From positions 85,690 through 149,689 of the forward strand of contig PBNE01000006.1 in assembly GCA_002722885.1 (NCBI GenBank): a stretch of 64,000 bases of DNA, read 5' to 3'. The notes beneath the pieces are model-generated. The model made no database searches. It saw only the letters and a list, made by a program, of their open reading frames with translations, and had not been told where the DNA came from. Positions 37,562-48,455 of this stretch are shown in pieces. This DNA is from Rhodospirillaceae bacterium (GTDB lineage: Bacteria; Pseudomonadota; Alphaproteobacteria; SP197). The first letter of the stretch is position 1. Each line of letters opens with the position of its first letter. Both the position numbers and the translations under genes were made by a program.

Positions 37562-39096
37562 CGGTCCCGCAGGTCACGCCGCATCACCTTGCCCACGCTG
37601 GAACGCGGGAAGTCATCGACCCAGTCGATTGATTTCGGCGCCTTGAAGGCTGCGATCCTGTCGCGACTGAAGCTTATCAGCTCATCGGCCAGTGTGTCAT
37701 CGGCAACCACATCTTCGGCGGGCCTGACCACCGCGCGAATCTCTTCACCCCAGCGTTCGCTTGGGATGCCGACACACACGGCCTCCTTGACAGCGGGGTG
37801 CGTGTTGAGCACCAGGTCGATCTCCGCGGGGTAGATGTTCACACCGCCTGACACCACGATGTCGGCGTCGCGGCCCGTAAGGTAGAGATAGCCGTCGTCA
37901 TCGAGAAAACCCATGTCGCCCATGGTGAACCAGTCGCCGCGCCGGTTCGCTTCGGTCTTCTCCGACGCCTTGAAGTAGACGAAGCGCTCGGTCTCCGGCG
38001 CTCTCAGGTAAACCGTTCCGATCTCGCCAGTCGGCAGGGCGTTGCCGTCGTCATCGAGGATCGCGATGGTGCCGCCCTCCACCGCCTTGCCCACGGTGCC
38101 TGGGTGGCTCTGCCAGTCCGCCGGAGTGCTGTAGACCAGCGCGCCTTCAGTGCCGCCGAAGAATTCGTGCAGGATCGGACCGAGCCAGGCAATGACTGAA
38201 TTCTTGAGATCGGTCGAGCATGGCGCCGAGCCGTGCAGCATCCAACGCAGGCTCGAAAGATCGTGGCGGGCCAGGACATGCTGCGGCAGGTCCAGGAGAC
38301 GCTGGAACATCACGGGCACCACATGGCTGTGGGTCACCCGGTGGCGTTCGATCAGCACCAGAAACTCTTCCGGATCGAAGCGCTCCATCACGACCATGCC
38401 GATCCCCTGGTTCAGCGCCCACCAGAGGTTCAGGCTCATCGGTGCGGCATGGTAGAGCGGACTGGGGTTGAGCAGTAGGTCCTCGTCCGGGCGCAGGTCG
38501 GCTGATGCCGTCAGCGCGGGGATCAGCGGCACCCTGCGCTTGTGAAGGAACTTCACGCCCTTGGGCCGGCCGGTGGTGCCCGAGGTATAGAGCATGCGCT
38601 CGCCAATCACGGGGTCGCCGATATCCTCGCCGCTCTCGGCCTCCAGCGCCGCATCGAACGACCGGAATCCGCCGATCTCACCGCCAATGGCAAAGCCGAT
38701 GTCGACACCGGGTTCCTGAAGCGACAGGCGGGCGGGCTCGCCAAAGGTGGCCTCGGCAAACAGCACGCGAGCCTCGCAGTCGTCGACGATGTAACGTACC
38801 TCATCGGCGGTGAGGTGCCAGTTGACCGGCGTGATTCTCAGGCCACAGCGCATCACGCCCATGATGATCTCGACGAACTCCGGCCGGTTCGAACACAGCA
38901 GGGCAACGCCATCGCCAGGCTTCAAGCCCACCCGGCGCAACAGGCGCCCGACGCGGTTGGCGTTGGCGTTGAGCTCGGCAAAGCTGCGGTTGCCCTTAGG
39001 CGCGATGATCGCGGGGCGATCAGGATTGTCACGCGCGACCACAGAGATCGCCATCCCCAGCGGTCCGGCCTCCGCTGCTGTCAGCGCCGTGGGCAC
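37540..39096 (-). CDS. AMP-dependent acyl-CoA synthetase
   Basis: Acyl-adenylate-forming enzyme of the ANL superfamily, 518 residues. The P-loop-like motif is MLYTSGTTGRPKGVKF, the adenine-binding motif is EFFGGTEGAL and the hinge motif is YLTGRDADIVVSGGVNIYPAEIDLVL. It would activate a fatty or aromatic acid as its CoA thioester; the chain length is not readable. Its 3' end overlaps the TauA-like remnant tail to tail by 22 bases. moaB starts upstream with only three bases between. Confidence 0.92.
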   Translation of the reverse strand: MPTALTAAEAGPLGMAISVVARDNPDRPAIIAPKGNRSFAELNANANRVGRLLRRVGLKPGDGVALLCSNRPEFVEIIMGVMRCGLRITPVNWHLTADEVRYIVDDCEARVLFAEATFGEPARLSLQEPGVDIGFAIGGEIGGFRSFDAALEAESGEDIGDPVIGERMLYTSGTTGRPKGVKFLHKRRVPLIPALTASADLRPDEDLLLNPSPLYHAAPMSLNLWWALNQGIGMVVMERFDPEEFLVLIERHRVTHSHVVPVMFQRLLDLPQHVLARHDLSSLRWMLHGSAPCSTDLKNSVIAWLGPILHEFFGGTEGALVYSTPADWQSHPGTVGKAVEGGTIAILDDDGNALPTGEIGTVYLRAPETERFVYFKASEKTEANRRGDWFTMGDMGFLDDDGYLYLTGRDADIVVSGGVNIYPAEIDLVLNTHPAVKEAVCVGIPSERWGEEIRAVVRPAEDVVADDTLADELISFSRDRIAAFKAPKSIDWVDDFPRSSVGKVMRRDLRDRYWPARS

Positions 39097-39099
39097 AGC

Positions 39100-39672
39100 C
39101 TACTTCCGGGCGGTCGCGCGACCGCTTTCAGTCAGCCGCGGCATCAGTTCCACGAAGTTGCAGGGCCGGAAGCGGTAGTCGAGCTGATGGACCAGGATGT
39201 CGTCCCAGGCATCCTTGCAGGCGCCGGGCGAACCCGGCAGGGCGAAGAGATACGTCCCGCCGGCCACACCGGCCGTAGCGCGTGACTGGACGGTTGAGGT
39301 GCCAATCTTCTGGAACGACAGCCAGCGAAACAGTTCGCCGAAGCCCGGGATGGCCTTTTCATAGACGGCCTCAAAGGCCTCGGGTGTGACGTCGCGGCCA
39401 GTCACGCCGGTGCCCCCGGTGGCAATCACGACATCGACGCTGTCATCGGCGATCCAGCCGCACAGCACCGCTTCGATCTCGGCCTGCTCATCGTGGATGA
39501 TCCTGCGGTCGGCCAGCTCGTGGCCTGCAACGGTCAGCCGATCGACCAGAATGTTGCCCGACTTGTCGTCGGCTTCACTGCGTGTGTCTGAGACCGTCAG
39601 CACCGCGATGCGAACGGCGAGGAACTCTTTGCTGTCATCAATACCCGGCAAGGCTGGTCTCCGCGGCGTCAT
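39100..39672 (-). CDS. moaB: Molybdenum cofactor biosynthesis protein, MoaB/MogA type
   Basis: MogA/MoaB family, adenylating molybdopterin before metal insertion. About 190 residues, with the conserved [33 protein letters not shown] and [14 protein letters not shown] blocks. The ATG at 39672 lies within the 3' end of the lytic transglycosylase gene; a further upstream ATG exists at 39693. No other moa or moe genes are here. The tupBCA transporter at 49938 imports a related oxyanion, which may be a loose functional link. Confidence 0.9.
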   Translation of the reverse strand: MTPRRPALPGIDDSKEFLAVRIAVLTVSDTRSEADDKSGNILVDRLTVAGHELADRRIIHDEQAEIEAVLCGWIADDSVDVVIATGGTGVTGRDVTPEAFEAVYEKAIPGFGELFRWLSFQKIGTSTVQSRATAGVAGGTYLFALPGSPGACKDAWDDILVHQLDYRFRPCNFVELMPRLTESGRATARK

Positions 39673-41584
39673 GGGGATAGAGCGGCCATTCACCGGCCGC
39701 CACCATATCCAACGTGGGTGTAGGCGCGTCCAGCCGCAAGCGGTATATCCAGTAACTCGCCATCACGTGCTCAATGAAAAAACGCGTCTCGCGCGACGGG
39801 ATCGTCTCGATGAAGAGCAGCGGGTCGAAGGTCGCGTCGGTGTTCTCCTTCCAGCGTGCAAGGTTGCCCGGTCCGCCGTTGTAGGCCGCCAGCGCAAAAA
39901 ACAGATTGCCTCCGACACTGTCGAGGTTGAGCAGATAACGGACGTAGTCCTGGCCGAGTTCCAGTGCGATCACCGGCTCGCTGAGCATGTGTTGTTTCGA
40001 ACTCTTGAAAGCGTCGTCGCCCGAAATGTAGGCGGCAGTGGAGGGCATGATCTGCATCGGGCCTTGGGCGCCGGCATGGCTCGCGGAAAACGCGATGAAC
40101 TCGGACTCACGGCGCATGATCGCAAACAGCAGGGCAGGATCGACCATGAAGCCGCTTTCGGGCTGCCAGTCCGGCAGAGGGTAGAGCCCGCTATCAAAGC
40201 GTTCGGAGTAGCCACCCAGGAGTTCGCGGGCCAGGCGGTACTGCGTCGCGGGCAGACCGAGATCGGCGGCCAGACGAAGCATGGCGACCGACAGGCCCGG
40301 TCGGTCGTAGGCGCTCAGGCTGTTGAATTCCTGATCGGCACGGTGCTGTTGGCCGGCCTGGGCCAGCGCGATGGCGCGGCGGACCTCGGGCAGGGCCGCC
40401 AGCGACGCGCGCTCGATGTCGGAGAGGACCGGCAGATGGTCGTCGAGCACGATGTCGTCGCCCAGTGCCTGTTGCGCTAGAAGACCATAGAAGCTGTAGG
40501 CCCGGGTCATCGCCAACGTGAGGTACTGGCGTACCTTATCGGGATTGCCCATCAAGAGATTGATGCGCGCGGCCCAATAGGCGCCGGCAGCGACGAGATC
40601 TTCGTCCTGCTCACCGGCAGCGAGCACCTCAAAGGCCAGACGCGAGGCTTCGAGATCATCCTGGCGATAGGCTGCCAGCCCGGCAATCCAGCCCGACAGA
40701 GTCGCCTGGCTGCCGGATCGCTCGAGTGCGGGCACCGCAAGCTCACGGGCCGCCGCATCGTCACCGCCGATGAAGTAGCCACGCGCGACCTCGGCAGCCA
40801 TGCGGTCGTGAGTCACGGGATCGGCCAGTGCTACGAAGGTTCCGTTCTCCAGAACCAAACGGGCGGTGTCATTGTTGCCGTTCCAGATATGTCGACGGAT
40901 CTCGGTAACGTAATCCCGAAGCATGCCGCGCTCCGAGGACGACAGATGACCCCAGAGCGAATCATCGACAGTCTCGCTGGTCCGGCGCAGGGCGATCGAA
41001 ACATCCTCGGCATGATCCAGGCGACCGCTCTGGGGTGCCACGGGCGAGGCCGCCCCTTCGGGCTGCCGCCGAAGCGCGAGACGATAGATCCGGTCCGCAC
41101 CAGGATGATCGGCGTAGACAGCCAGCCAGGAACTCAACTCGGCATAGCTCGAAATCCAGCCCGTAGGATGCATGTACCGTTGCAGCAACACATGGCCGAT
41201 CAGAACTGGGTCACTCAGACCCGCGATCAGACGGTCTGCGGTGGCCCAGTCGGCGACCTGCTGGGCCTCGAAGATGCGCTGATAGGCTGAGGCGTCGCTC
41301 GCGGACAGCACGGCGAACAGGGCACTGTCGGGGATCGTCGGTTTCAGGCCGGGCACCGGAATGGTTGCTGCCGCGCGCACGGGCTCGACGAGCATCAGGT
41401 CATCATCGCTGATCGCCGCGGCCAGAGTCACCGGTTCAGACGCAGGCAAGGGCTTGATGCCGGGCAGAGGCGGCGCAGATTGCGCCAGCACCGATCCCAT
41501 CATCAGAAAGCCTGTCAGGCCGGCAGTGGCCATGGTCGTCAACGACCGTGCCACCCTGGCTCTGTCTGCGGCGGTTGCCCCCAT
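39638..41584 (-). CDS. Soluble lytic murein transglycosylase
   Basis: Peptidoglycan-cleaving enzyme of the Slt70 type, about 648 residues. A long alpha-helical superhelix region (TPR-like repeats) makes up residues 60-470, followed by the catalytic SLT domain: the catalytic Glu is in FAIMRRESEFIAFSASHAGAQG, then MQIMPSTA and YNGGPGNLARW. A signal-type hydrophobic N-terminus (TMATAGLTGFLMMGSVLAQ) indicates a periplasmic location. The ATG at 41584 is preferred because GGAAGGATTG precedes it; a TTG lies eight codons upstream. Confidence 0.93.
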   Translation of the reverse strand: MGATAADRARVARSLTTMATAGLTGFLMMGSVLAQSAPPLPGIKPLPASEPVTLAAAISDDDLMLVEPVRAAATIPVPGLKPTIPDSALFAVLSASDASAYQRIFEAQQVADWATADRLIAGLSDPVLIGHVLLQRYMHPTGWISSYAELSSWLAVYADHPGADRIYRLALRRQPEGAASPVAPQSGRLDHAEDVSIALRRTSETVDDSLWGHLSSSERGMLRDYVTEIRRHIWNGNNDTARLVLENGTFVALADPVTHDRMAAEVARGYFIGGDDAAARELAVPALERSGSQATLSGWIAGLAAYRQDDLEASRLAFEVLAAGEQDEDLVAAGAYWAARINLLMGNPDKVRQYLTLAMTRAYSFYGLLAQQALGDDIVLDDHLPVLSDIERASLAALPEVRRAIALAQAGQQHRADQEFNSLSAYDRPGLSVAMLRLAADLGLPATQYRLARELLGGYSERFDSGLYPLPDWQPESGFMVDPALLFAIMRRESEFIAFSASHAGAQGPMQIMPSTAAYISGDDAFKSSKQHMLSEPVIALELGQDYVRYLLNLDSVGGNLFFALAAYNGGPGNLARWKENTDATFDPLLFIETIPSRETRFFIEHVMASYWIYRLRLDAPTPTLDMVAAGEWPLYPHDAAETSLAGY

Positions 41585-41662
41585 CAATCCTTCCGTCGCC
41601 TGCCCCAAAGCGCCGCGTTTATAGGGTCTTCGGCGGGGATCGCCAAATTGATGGGCACGGGG

Positions 41663-42505
41663 TCAAGGTTTCTGGCGAGTCGCGTCCTGCAGCAGGTCGA
41701 GTTCGTCGACCTTTGCCCGAATCGCCAGCAGATCCTTCCAGCTATGACGCTTGTTCTCCGGGCGGCGCAACAGATAGGCCGGATGGAACATGGCGATCGC
41801 CGGGATGGCCGTGCGGCCCTCGCGTTCCAGGCTGAACCAGCGTCCTCGCAGACGCGTGATGCCCTCGGTTCTGTTCAGCATCGCCTTGGCCGCTGTGCCG
41901 CCGGTGTAGACCAAAAGGCCCGGTTGGATCAGCGCGACCTGACGCTCCAGGAACGGCAGGCACAGGGCGATCTCTTCGGGCGTCGGCGTGCGGTTGCCCG
42001 GTGGCCGCCAGTAAAGCGTGTTGGTGATGTAGGTGTTGGTCCGGTCGAGCCCGATCGCCGCCAGCATCTTGTCGAGCAGCTTGCCTGCCGCGCCGACAAA
42101 GGGCTTGCCCTGCACATCCTCGTCGCGGCCCGGCGCTTCGCCGATAATCATGATCCGGGCTTCAGGATTGCCGTCGTAGATGCAGGTGGTCGTGGCCGTG
42201 CGCTTCAGGGGGCAACCGTCAAAGGTATGGATAGCCGCCATCAATTCGTCATGACTGTTCGCGGCGGCTGCCGCTGCCACAACATCGGCATTGCTCGCGA
42301 TGGGGGCGGGCGCTGCCGGGCGTGGCGCGGGAGCCTGTGTCTGGACAGGAGCAGCCTCGGGCTGGGACGCAGTTGCCGCCTGCGGTGCGGGATCCGGCGC
42401 ACGCACGGCAAAGCGGTTGACCGGGCCTTCGGTCACTGCCTCGTCGACACCGATCTCGCCGTACCAGCGAAGAAGGGCGGTAGCCTGTTCACGATCCATC
42501 GTCAT
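41663..42505 (-). CDS. Uracil-DNA glycosylase, family 4
   Basis: Iron-sulfur uracil-DNA glycosylase of the family 4/5 (Udg) type, 280 residues. Motif 1 is [17 protein letters not shown] and motif 2 is [11 protein letters not shown]. The N-terminal 90 residues are Ala/Pro-rich with low complexity, then cluster cysteines appear in [11 protein letters not shown]. The protein removes uracil from DNA. It is divergent from the ETF-QO gene. Confidence 0.92.
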   Translation of the reverse strand: MTMDREQATALLRWYGEIGVDEAVTEGPVNRFAVRAPDPAPQAATASQPEAAPVQTQAPAPRPAAPAPIASNADVVAAAAAANSHDELMAAIHTFDGCPLKRTATTTCIYDGNPEARIMIIGEAPGRDEDVQGKPFVGAAGKLLDKMLAAIGLDRTNTYITNTLYWRPPGNRTPTPEEIALCLPFLERQVALIQPGLLVYTGGTAAKAMLNRTEGITRLRGRWFSLEREGRTAIPAIAMFHPAYLLRRPENKRHSWKDLLAIRAKVDELDLLQDATRQKP

Positions 42506-42614
42506 GTTCTCTCTTTTAGCACGTTGTGCCGGCTTGCAAGGGTGGTTCCCTCAAAGGCGAATCCGCTCTAAGAGGAGCGCTTCTGATTGAATGACAAGCG
42601 GCTGGAGCAGGTCG

Positions 42615-44258
42615 ATGAGTGAGATGGAACGCGAGAGCATGGAATTTGACGTGGTGATCGTCGGCGGCGGCCCTGCGGGTCTGGCTGCGGCGATCCGGCT
42701 GCGTCAACTGGCCATGGAAGCGGGCCAGGAGATCAGCGTCTGCCTCATCGAGAAGGGCTCGGAAGTCGGCGCCCATATTTTGTCGGGCGCAGTCATGGAA
42801 CCGCGTGCGCTCAATGAGCTTATTCCCGATTGGAAAGAGAAAGGCGCGCCACTCAACACACCAGCCGAACACGACAAGTTTCTGTTCCTGACGGAGTCCA
42901 ACGCCATTCGCCTGCCGACCCCGCCGCAGATGAACAACCACGGAAACTACATCGTCAGCCTGGGCAATGTTTGCCGTTGGCTGGGTGAGCAGGCCGAAGC
43001 GGCAGGCGTTGATGTCTTCCCCGGTTTTGCGGCCGCTGAAGTCCTGTTCCGCGAGGACGGTTCGGTGAAGGGCGTCGCCACCGGCGACATGGGTATCGGC
43101 AAGGACGGCGAGAAGACCGACAATTACATGCCCGGCATGGAACTCCACGCCCGCCAGACCCTGTTCGCCGAGGGTTGCCGCGGCCATCTCTCCAAGCAGC
43201 TTATGGAGCGTTTTGGTTTGCGTGAGGGGATCGACCCGCAGACCTATGGCATTGGCATCAAGGAGCTCTGGAAGATCGACCCGGCCAAACACAAGCAGGG
43301 CACGATCATCCATACCACCGGCTGGCCGATGGACCGCAACACCTACGGCGGTTCATTCCTCTATCACCTGGAAGACAATCAGGTCGCGGTTGGCTATGTC
43401 GTCGGGCTGGACTACGAGAATTCGTATCTTTCGCCATTCGAGGAGTTCCAGCGCTTCAAGACACATCCCGCCATTCGAGAGTTTTTCGAAGGGGGCGAAC
43501 GCATCGCCTATGGCGCGCGTGCGATCAACGAGGGCGGCCTGCAATCGATTCCGAAGCTCACCTTCCCCGGTGGCGCACTGATCGGCTGTTCGGCCGGTTT
43601 CGTGAATGTGCCCAAGATCAAGGGCAGCCACACCGCGATGAAGACAGGCATGTTGGCCGCCGAGTCCGTGTTCGCCTGGCTTGGTGAGGAAAGTCCGGGG
43701 ACCACAGAGGTCACCGCCTACGAGGATAATCTCAAGGATAGCTGGGTCTGGGACGAACTCTACAAGGTGCGCAACATTCGGCCCAGCTTCCACAAGGGTT
43801 TCCTGGCAGGGTTCCTTTATTCGGCCATCGATACAGTGCTACTGCGTGGCCGTGCGCCGTGGACCTTCCACAATCACGCGGATCACTCTGCGCTGAAGCC
43901 CAAGAGCCAGTGCAAGCCGATCGACTATCCCAAGCCCGATGGCAAAATCTCGTTCGACCGCAACAGCTCGGTGTTCCTGTCGGCCACGAACCACGAGGAA
44001 AATCAGCCCGCCCATCTGACGCTGAAAGACCAGAGCGTGCCGATTGACATCAACCTCGCGGAATACGATGCGCCGGAGCAGCGGTATTGCCCGGCTGGTG
44101 TCTACGAGATCGTCGGTCAGGATGAGGGCCAACCGCGTCTGCAGATCAACGCGCAGAATTGTGTCCACTGCAAAACCTGTGACATCAAGGATCCGACCCA
44201 GAACATCGTGTGGGTCGTGCCCGAGGGCGGGGGTGGACCAAACTATCCCAACATGTAG
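42615..44258 (+). CDS. Electron transfer flavoprotein-ubiquinone oxidoreductase
   Basis: ETF-QO, passing electrons from ETF to ubiquinone in the inner membrane, 547 residues. The FAD-binding fold begins [17 protein letters not shown]; the quinone-binding segment spans the middle. The C-terminus holds the 4Fe-4S motif with four Cys (YCPAGVYEI and [13 protein letters not shown]) and ends [14 protein letters not shown] as in the family. The ATG at 42615 has GGAG seven bases upstream. It serves fatty-acid, amino-acid and amine oxidation, linking to the acyl-CoA synthetase nearby only by theme. Confidence 0.97.
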   Translation: MSEMERESMEFDVVIVGGGPAGLAAAIRLRQLAMEAGQEISVCLIEKGSEVGAHILSGAVMEPRALNELIPDWKEKGAPLNTPAEHDKFLFLTESNAIRLPTPPQMNNHGNYIVSLGNVCRWLGEQAEAAGVDVFPGFAAAEVLFREDGSVKGVATGDMGIGKDGEKTDNYMPGMELHARQTLFAEGCRGHLSKQLMERFGLREGIDPQTYGIGIKELWKIDPAKHKQGTIIHTTGWPMDRNTYGGSFLYHLEDNQVAVGYVVGLDYENSYLSPFEEFQRFKTHPAIREFFEGGERIAYGARAINEGGLQSIPKLTFPGGALIGCSAGFVNVPKIKGSHTAMKTGMLAAESVFAWLGEESPGTTEVTAYEDNLKDSWVWDELYKVRNIRPSFHKGFLAGFLYSAIDTVLLRGRAPWTFHNHADHSALKPKSQCKPIDYPKPDGKISFDRNSSVFLSATNHEENQPAHLTLKDQSVPIDINLAEYDAPEQRYCPAGVYEIVGQDEGQPRLQINAQNCVHCKTCDIKDPTQNIVWVVPEGGGGPNYPNM

Positions 44259-44407
44259 CTCTATGCGGGCCCGCAGGTCGGCCACACGGTGTTTTGAGAG
44301 GGTGGTTCTTTGAGACTCCGCCTGTGCTCGTCTAGAGTAAGCTAGCGATGACGTGCGCCGGTCGGCCCGTCATCGCCCTGTTCATGCCATGGAAGGGTTG
44401 CGCGACC

Positions 44408-46201
44408 ATGCGAGCTCGACGTCACCTTGCCCTCTCTCTGCTCGTTCTGGCGACGGCCGCGCTGTTTGCTCTTGCGGCCTGCAAGACATCCGGCGCGTCT
44501 GACGAAAACGCCCAGAACGATGTTCTGGCTTTGACCCTGGCGCAGGCCAGTGACGAGTTTGTTGATCTGTCGGGTGCCTCCGATGCGCCGCTGTCGCCGG
44601 TCGCTTCGTCGTCGGGCGCTTATCTTGCCGCCCAGGCTGCGATCATGGAACGCGACATGGCGGCGGCGTCGGACTATCTGCTGATTGCTCTGGCCGCTGA
44701 TCTCGACAACAAGGATCTGTTGCGCCAGGCACACTTCGCGCTGGTTTCTTCGGGCCGGATTCCCGAGGCCCTATCGATCGCCCGCAAGTTGATGATCGGC
44801 GAAGGCATCGATCAGTTCTCACCGCTCACGCTCACCGCAGATGCGCTGGATCGCGATGACCTTGCGGCCGCGTCCGATGCGCTCTCGGCTCTGCCGCTCA
44901 ACGGCTACAACACCATCCTGGCACCCCTTCTCGAAGCCTGGGTGTCTGCCGCTGAGGGCGAATATGACGCTGCGTTGGCCGCAATCGGCGTGGCAGACGT
45001 GGGCGATGGATTTGATGCGCTGCGCGCCTATCACATTGGTCTGATTGAGGATCTGGCCGGTCGGCCCGACGAGGCGGTTGCGGCGTTCGAGCGTTCGATC
45101 GCAGGCCAGGAAGGCGGCGCCTATCGGGTCGTGTTGGCCTATGGCGGATTTCTCGAACGTCAGGGCCGCGTCGATGATGCCCGCCGGGTCTATGAGAATT
45201 TTCTGGCTGCGAACCCGGACTCGCTTTGGCTGGACACTACGCTTGAACGCCTCGACGGCGACACTCCGCCACTGTTCCAGATCGATGAGGCGCGTAAAGG
45301 TGCTGCGGAGGTTCTCTTCGCCGTCGCCAGTTCGGCCCAGGCCAGTGACGGCCCGGAAATCGGCCTGGCATATGGCCAGCTCGCCGGCTACCTGGTGCCC
45401 CAGAACGATGTCGTCGCCCTTTTGATCGGTGATATTTATGAATCGCAGGGCAAAAACGAAGAGGCCGTGTCTGCCTATCGGCGTATCAGTGCATCCTCAC
45501 CGCTTGACTGGAGTGCCCGCCTTCGTATCGCGCTGAATCTCGATGACGCTGGCCAAAGTGATCCGGCCATCGCACTGCTGAGCCAGATGGTCGATGAACG
45601 CCCTGAGCGATCCGATGCGCTGGTGGTCCTGGGTGATATCCTGCGCATTCAGGAGCGTTGGCCGGAGGCTGTGGGTGCCTACAATCAGGCGTTCGAACGC
45701 ATGGGTGCCGTGGCCGAGGGTGATTGGCGCCTGCGTTATGTCCGCGGTATCGCTTTGGAGCGCTCCGGTGACTGGCCCCGAGCCGAGCTGGATTTCCTCG
45801 CGGCCCTGGACATTCAGCCGGATCATCCCTTCGTGTTGAATTACCTTGGATACACTTGGGTCGACCGTGGTGAACGGCTCGAGGAGGCGCTCGACATGAT
45901 CGAACGCGCGGTCGCGCAACAACCCACCGATGGATTCATCATCGACAGCCTGGGCTGGGCCTACTATCGCCTGGGTCGATACGAAGAAGCCGTCGACCAG
46001 CTTGAACGGGCGGTCGAGTACCAGCCCGATGATCCCGTGATCAACGACCACCTTGGGGATGCCTATTGGAAGGTCGGACGCCGTGCAGAGGCCCGGTTCC
46101 AGTGGCGTCGAGCCATGTCGTTGGGTGCTGACGACCTGGGTCTGATTGATCTGATCGAGACCAAGCTGCAGTCCGGCCTTGTCGACGGTGACGATACCTG
46201 A
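44408..46201 (+). CDS. TPR-repeat lipoprotein
   Basis: A 597-residue protein with a lipoprotein signal: hydrophobic core at residues 8-23, then lipobox LAAC. The rest is tetratricopeptide repeats, clearest in the last 200 residues (for example NYLGYTWVDRGERLEEALDMIERAV and DSLGWAYYRLGRYEEAVDQLERAV). Such lipoproteins scaffold envelope complexes; the partner is unknown. The ATG at 44408 is preceded by GGAAGGG. The ispE gene overlaps its 3' end, an arrangement common in alphaproteobacteria. Confidence 0.9.
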   Translation: MRARRHLALSLLVLATAALFALAACKTSGASDENAQNDVLALTLAQASDEFVDLSGASDAPLSPVASSSGAYLAAQAAIMERDMAAASDYLLIALAADLDNKDLLRQAHFALVSSGRIPEALSIARKLMIGEGIDQFSPLTLTADALDRDDLAAASDALSALPLNGYNTILAPLLEAWVSAAEGEYDAALAAIGVADVGDGFDALRAYHIGLIEDLAGRPDEAVAAFERSIAGQEGGAYRVVLAYGGFLERQGRVDDARRVYENFLAANPDSLWLDTTLERLDGDTPPLFQIDEARKGAAEVLFAVASSAQASDGPEIGLAYGQLAGYLVPQNDVVALLIGDIYESQGKNEEAVSAYRRISASSPLDWSARLRIALNLDDAGQSDPAIALLSQMVDERPERSDALVVLGDILRIQERWPEAVGAYNQAFERMGAVAEGDWRLRYVRGIALERSGDWPRAELDFLAALDIQPDHPFVLNYLGYTWVDRGERLEEALDMIERAVAQQPTDGFIIDSLGWAYYRLGRYEEAVDQLERAVEYQPDDPVINDHLGDAYWKVGRRAEARFQWRRAMSLGADDLGLIDLIETKLQSGLVDGDDT

Positions 46202-47075
46202 GCCCGGGTCCGGCTATGCCGGACCGATCGCGGCAAGAGCTAAGATCAACCTCTATCTCCATGTTACCGGCCGCCGCGATGATGGCTACCATCTGCTCGA
46301 CTCTCTATTTGTCCGCATCGATTTGGCCGATCGGATATGGTGGCGGCCGGCGCACACGGACCGGCTCCAGGTTACAGGTCCGTTTGCGGCAGCGCTCAGC
46401 GCTGATGCGGCCGGCGACAATCTCGTTCTGAAGGCCGTTGAGTCGGTCCGCTGCGCCACGGGGGGAACCTTCTGCGCCGAGATCGTTCTGGAAAAGAACA
46501 TCCCAGCGGCTGCCGGGCTGGGTGGTGGCTCTGCCGACGCTGCCGCGATGCTGAAGACGTTTGCAGCCGAATTCGGCGGCAGCATCGAACTCGACCGGCT
46601 AGCCCTCGCCTTGGGTGCGGATGTCCCGCCCTGCCTGGTCGAGACACCGGTTCTGGCCTCGGGGATCGGCGAGATTCTGACTCCGGTTCCGGCCCTACCC
46701 GATTTTGGTGTTGTCCTTGTGAATCCCGGTGTGCCGGTCTCGACCCCAGCCGTGTTCCGCCGGCGCACAGGTCGTTTCTCCGAAGCAATGCCGTGGGATG
46801 GTTCGCCACGCGACATCGCCAGTCTCGTTGCGGCGCTCGCACAACGGCGCAACGACCTTGAGGAACCGGCCTGGCTGGAGGCGCCGGTGATTGGACGGGT
46901 TCTCGAGGCCCTTGAAGCGGAGCCCGATTTGCTCTTGGCTCGAATGAGCGGAAGCGGGGCGACCTGTTTCGGTATCACCGAGGGTCCAGAAAAGGCGCAG
47001 GCGTTGGCCGCCGCTATAGCGCAGCGTCACCCGGACTGGTGGACATACGGCGGTGCAGCCGTCACCGTGGTCTGA
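46188..47075 (+). CDS. ispE: 4-diphosphocytidyl-2-C-methyl-D-erythritol kinase
   Basis: GHMP-type kinase of the MEP isoprenoid pathway, about 295 residues. ARAKINLYLHVTGRRDDGYHLLDSLF is the substrate-binding N-terminus; the ATP-binding GHMP motif is PAAAGLGGGSADAAAML. The GTG at 46188 is favoured; a TTG at 46179 is also in frame, and both overlap the TPR gene. ispH of the same pathway is at 12273. Confidence 0.95.
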   Translation: MTIPEPGSGYAGPIAARAKINLYLHVTGRRDDGYHLLDSLFVRIDLADRIWWRPAHTDRLQVTGPFAAALSADAAGDNLVLKAVESVRCATGGTFCAEIVLEKNIPAAAGLGGGSADAAAMLKTFAAEFGGSIELDRLALALGADVPPCLVETPVLASGIGEILTPVPALPDFGVVLVNPGVPVSTPAVFRRRTGRFSEAMPWDGSPRDIASLVAALAQRRNDLEEPAWLEAPVIGRVLEALEAEPDLLLARMSGSGATCFGITEGPEKAQALAAAIAQRHPDWWTYGGAAVTVV

Positions 47076-47120
47076 TCAAGTGGCTTCCCTTGCGCGGCGT
47101 GAGCCGATAAACGAGCGGCC

Positions 47121-48455
47121 ATGAACAACATCAACACTCTGCAGGATCGCATCGCGACCCGTGACGCCGGCATTGCCGTCATTGGACTGGGCTATGTTGG
47201 TTTGCCGCTCGTTTTGGCGGCGCATGATGCCGGTTTTTCGGTCGTGGGCTTCGATACCGATCCCGGCAAGATCATGGATCTGAAAGCTGGCCACAGCTAC
47301 ATTCGCCACATCCCTGAAGAGAGCATCAGCGAGCTCGCCGATTCGGATCGGTTCGGAGCGACCACGGATTCGGCGCGGCTCGCTGATGCCGACATCATCC
47401 TGATATGCGTGCCCACACCGCTCACGGCCAACCGTGAGCCCGATATGCGCTATGTCGAGGTCACCACGCGCACCATCGCTGATGTCCTGCGTCCAGGCCA
47501 GCTCGTCATTCTGGAGTCGACAACCTACCCCGGCACCACCGATGGGATGATGAAACCGATCCTCGAGGAGAGCGGTCTGGTCTGCGGCCGGGACTTCCTG
47601 CTCGCCTATTCACCGGAGCGAGAAGACCCGGGCAACGCGCAGTACGGCACCCAGCAGATTCCCAAGGTTGTCGGCGGTGAAGGCGATGCGGCGCGCGACG
47701 CAGCCTGTGCTTTCTACGAGGCCGCCACCACCGGCGGCACTGTGCCGGTCAGTGACACGCGCACGGCTGAAGCCGTGAAGTTGATGGAGAACATCTTCCG
47801 CTCGGTGAACATCGCGCTCGTGAACGAGCTCAAGGTTGTCTACAGCGAGATGGGCATCGACATCTGGGAGGTGATTGACGCCGCCAAATCCAAGCCATTC
47901 GGCTACATGCCGTTTTATCCCGGTCCGGGCCTCGGTGGTCACTGCATCCCGATCGATCCGTTCTACCTGACCTGGAAGGCCCGCGAGTACGAAGTGACGA
48001 CACGCTTCATCGAACTCGCCGGCGAGATCAACACGGCCATGCCGGGCCGCGTGGTCGCGCGCCTGGCTGAAGAGCTCGACCGCCGCTTTGCCAAGGGACT
48101 CAACGGCGCTGAGATCGTGTTGATCGGCATGGCCTACAAGAAGAATGTTGATGACATCCGCGAGAGCCCGGCGCTCAAACTGATGACTCTGCTGGAAGAG
48201 CGGGGCGCCATGGTCTCCTTCCATGATCCCTACGTCCAGGTCATCCAGACCGGCCGTGAACATGCAGCGCTGTCGGGCCGCGAAAGCCTCCCCTGGGACA
48301 CCGTGCTCGCCGGTGGCCATGATGCGGCCCTGATCGTCACCGATCACGATGATCTCGACTATGCGGCTCTGGTGGCCGCAAGCCCGCTTGTTGTCGATAC
48401 GCGAAACGCGACCCATCTCGTCTCCGAGGGCCAGGAGAAGATCGCGCCGGCCTGA
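47121..48455 (+). CDS. UDP-sugar dehydrogenase (UDP-GlcNAc/UDP-GalNAc type)
   Basis: Nucleotide-sugar dehydrogenase that oxidises C6 of a UDP-sugar to a uronic acid in two steps, 444 residues. The NAD-binding fold starts VIGLGYVGLPLVLAAHDAGF; the catalytic Cys is in GPGLGGHCIPIDPFYLTWKA. The N-terminal 40 residues and the ESTTYPGTT segment resemble WbpA/TviB (UDP-HexNAc) more than UDP-glucose enzymes. It would provide an acidic sugar for a surface polysaccharide; no glycosyltransferase cluster is adjacent. Confidence 0.92.
   Translation: MNNINTLQDRIATRDAGIAVIGLGYVGLPLVLAAHDAGFSVVGFDTDPGKIMDLKAGHSYIRHIPEESISELADSDRFGATTDSARLADADIILICVPTPLTANREPDMRYVEVTTRTIADVLRPGQLVILESTTYPGTTDGMMKPILEESGLVCGRDFLLAYSPEREDPGNAQYGTQQIPKVVGGEGDAARDAACAFYEAATTGGTVPVSDTRTAEAVKLMENIFRSVNIALVNELKVVYSEMGIDIWEVIDAAKSKPFGYMPFYPGPGLGGHCIPIDPFYLTWKAREYEVTTRFIELAGEINTAMPGRVVARLAEELDRRFAKGLNGAEIVLIGMAYKKNVDDIRESPALKLMTLLEERGAMVSFHDPYVQVIQTGREHAALSGRESLPWDTVLAGGHDAALIVTDHDDLDYAALVAASPLVVDTRNATHLVSEGQEKIAPA

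Noticed and set aside
41480-42571. 363-codon plus-strand frame opposite the glycosylase and transglycosylase genes
   Set aside because: Overlaps two well-supported minus-strand genes with intact motifs; composition is typical of an antisense frame.
44264-44275. Palindrome TGCGGGCCCGCA just after the ETF-QO stop
   Set aside because: No loop, no T-tract and no flanking symmetry, so neither a terminator nor a convincing operator.
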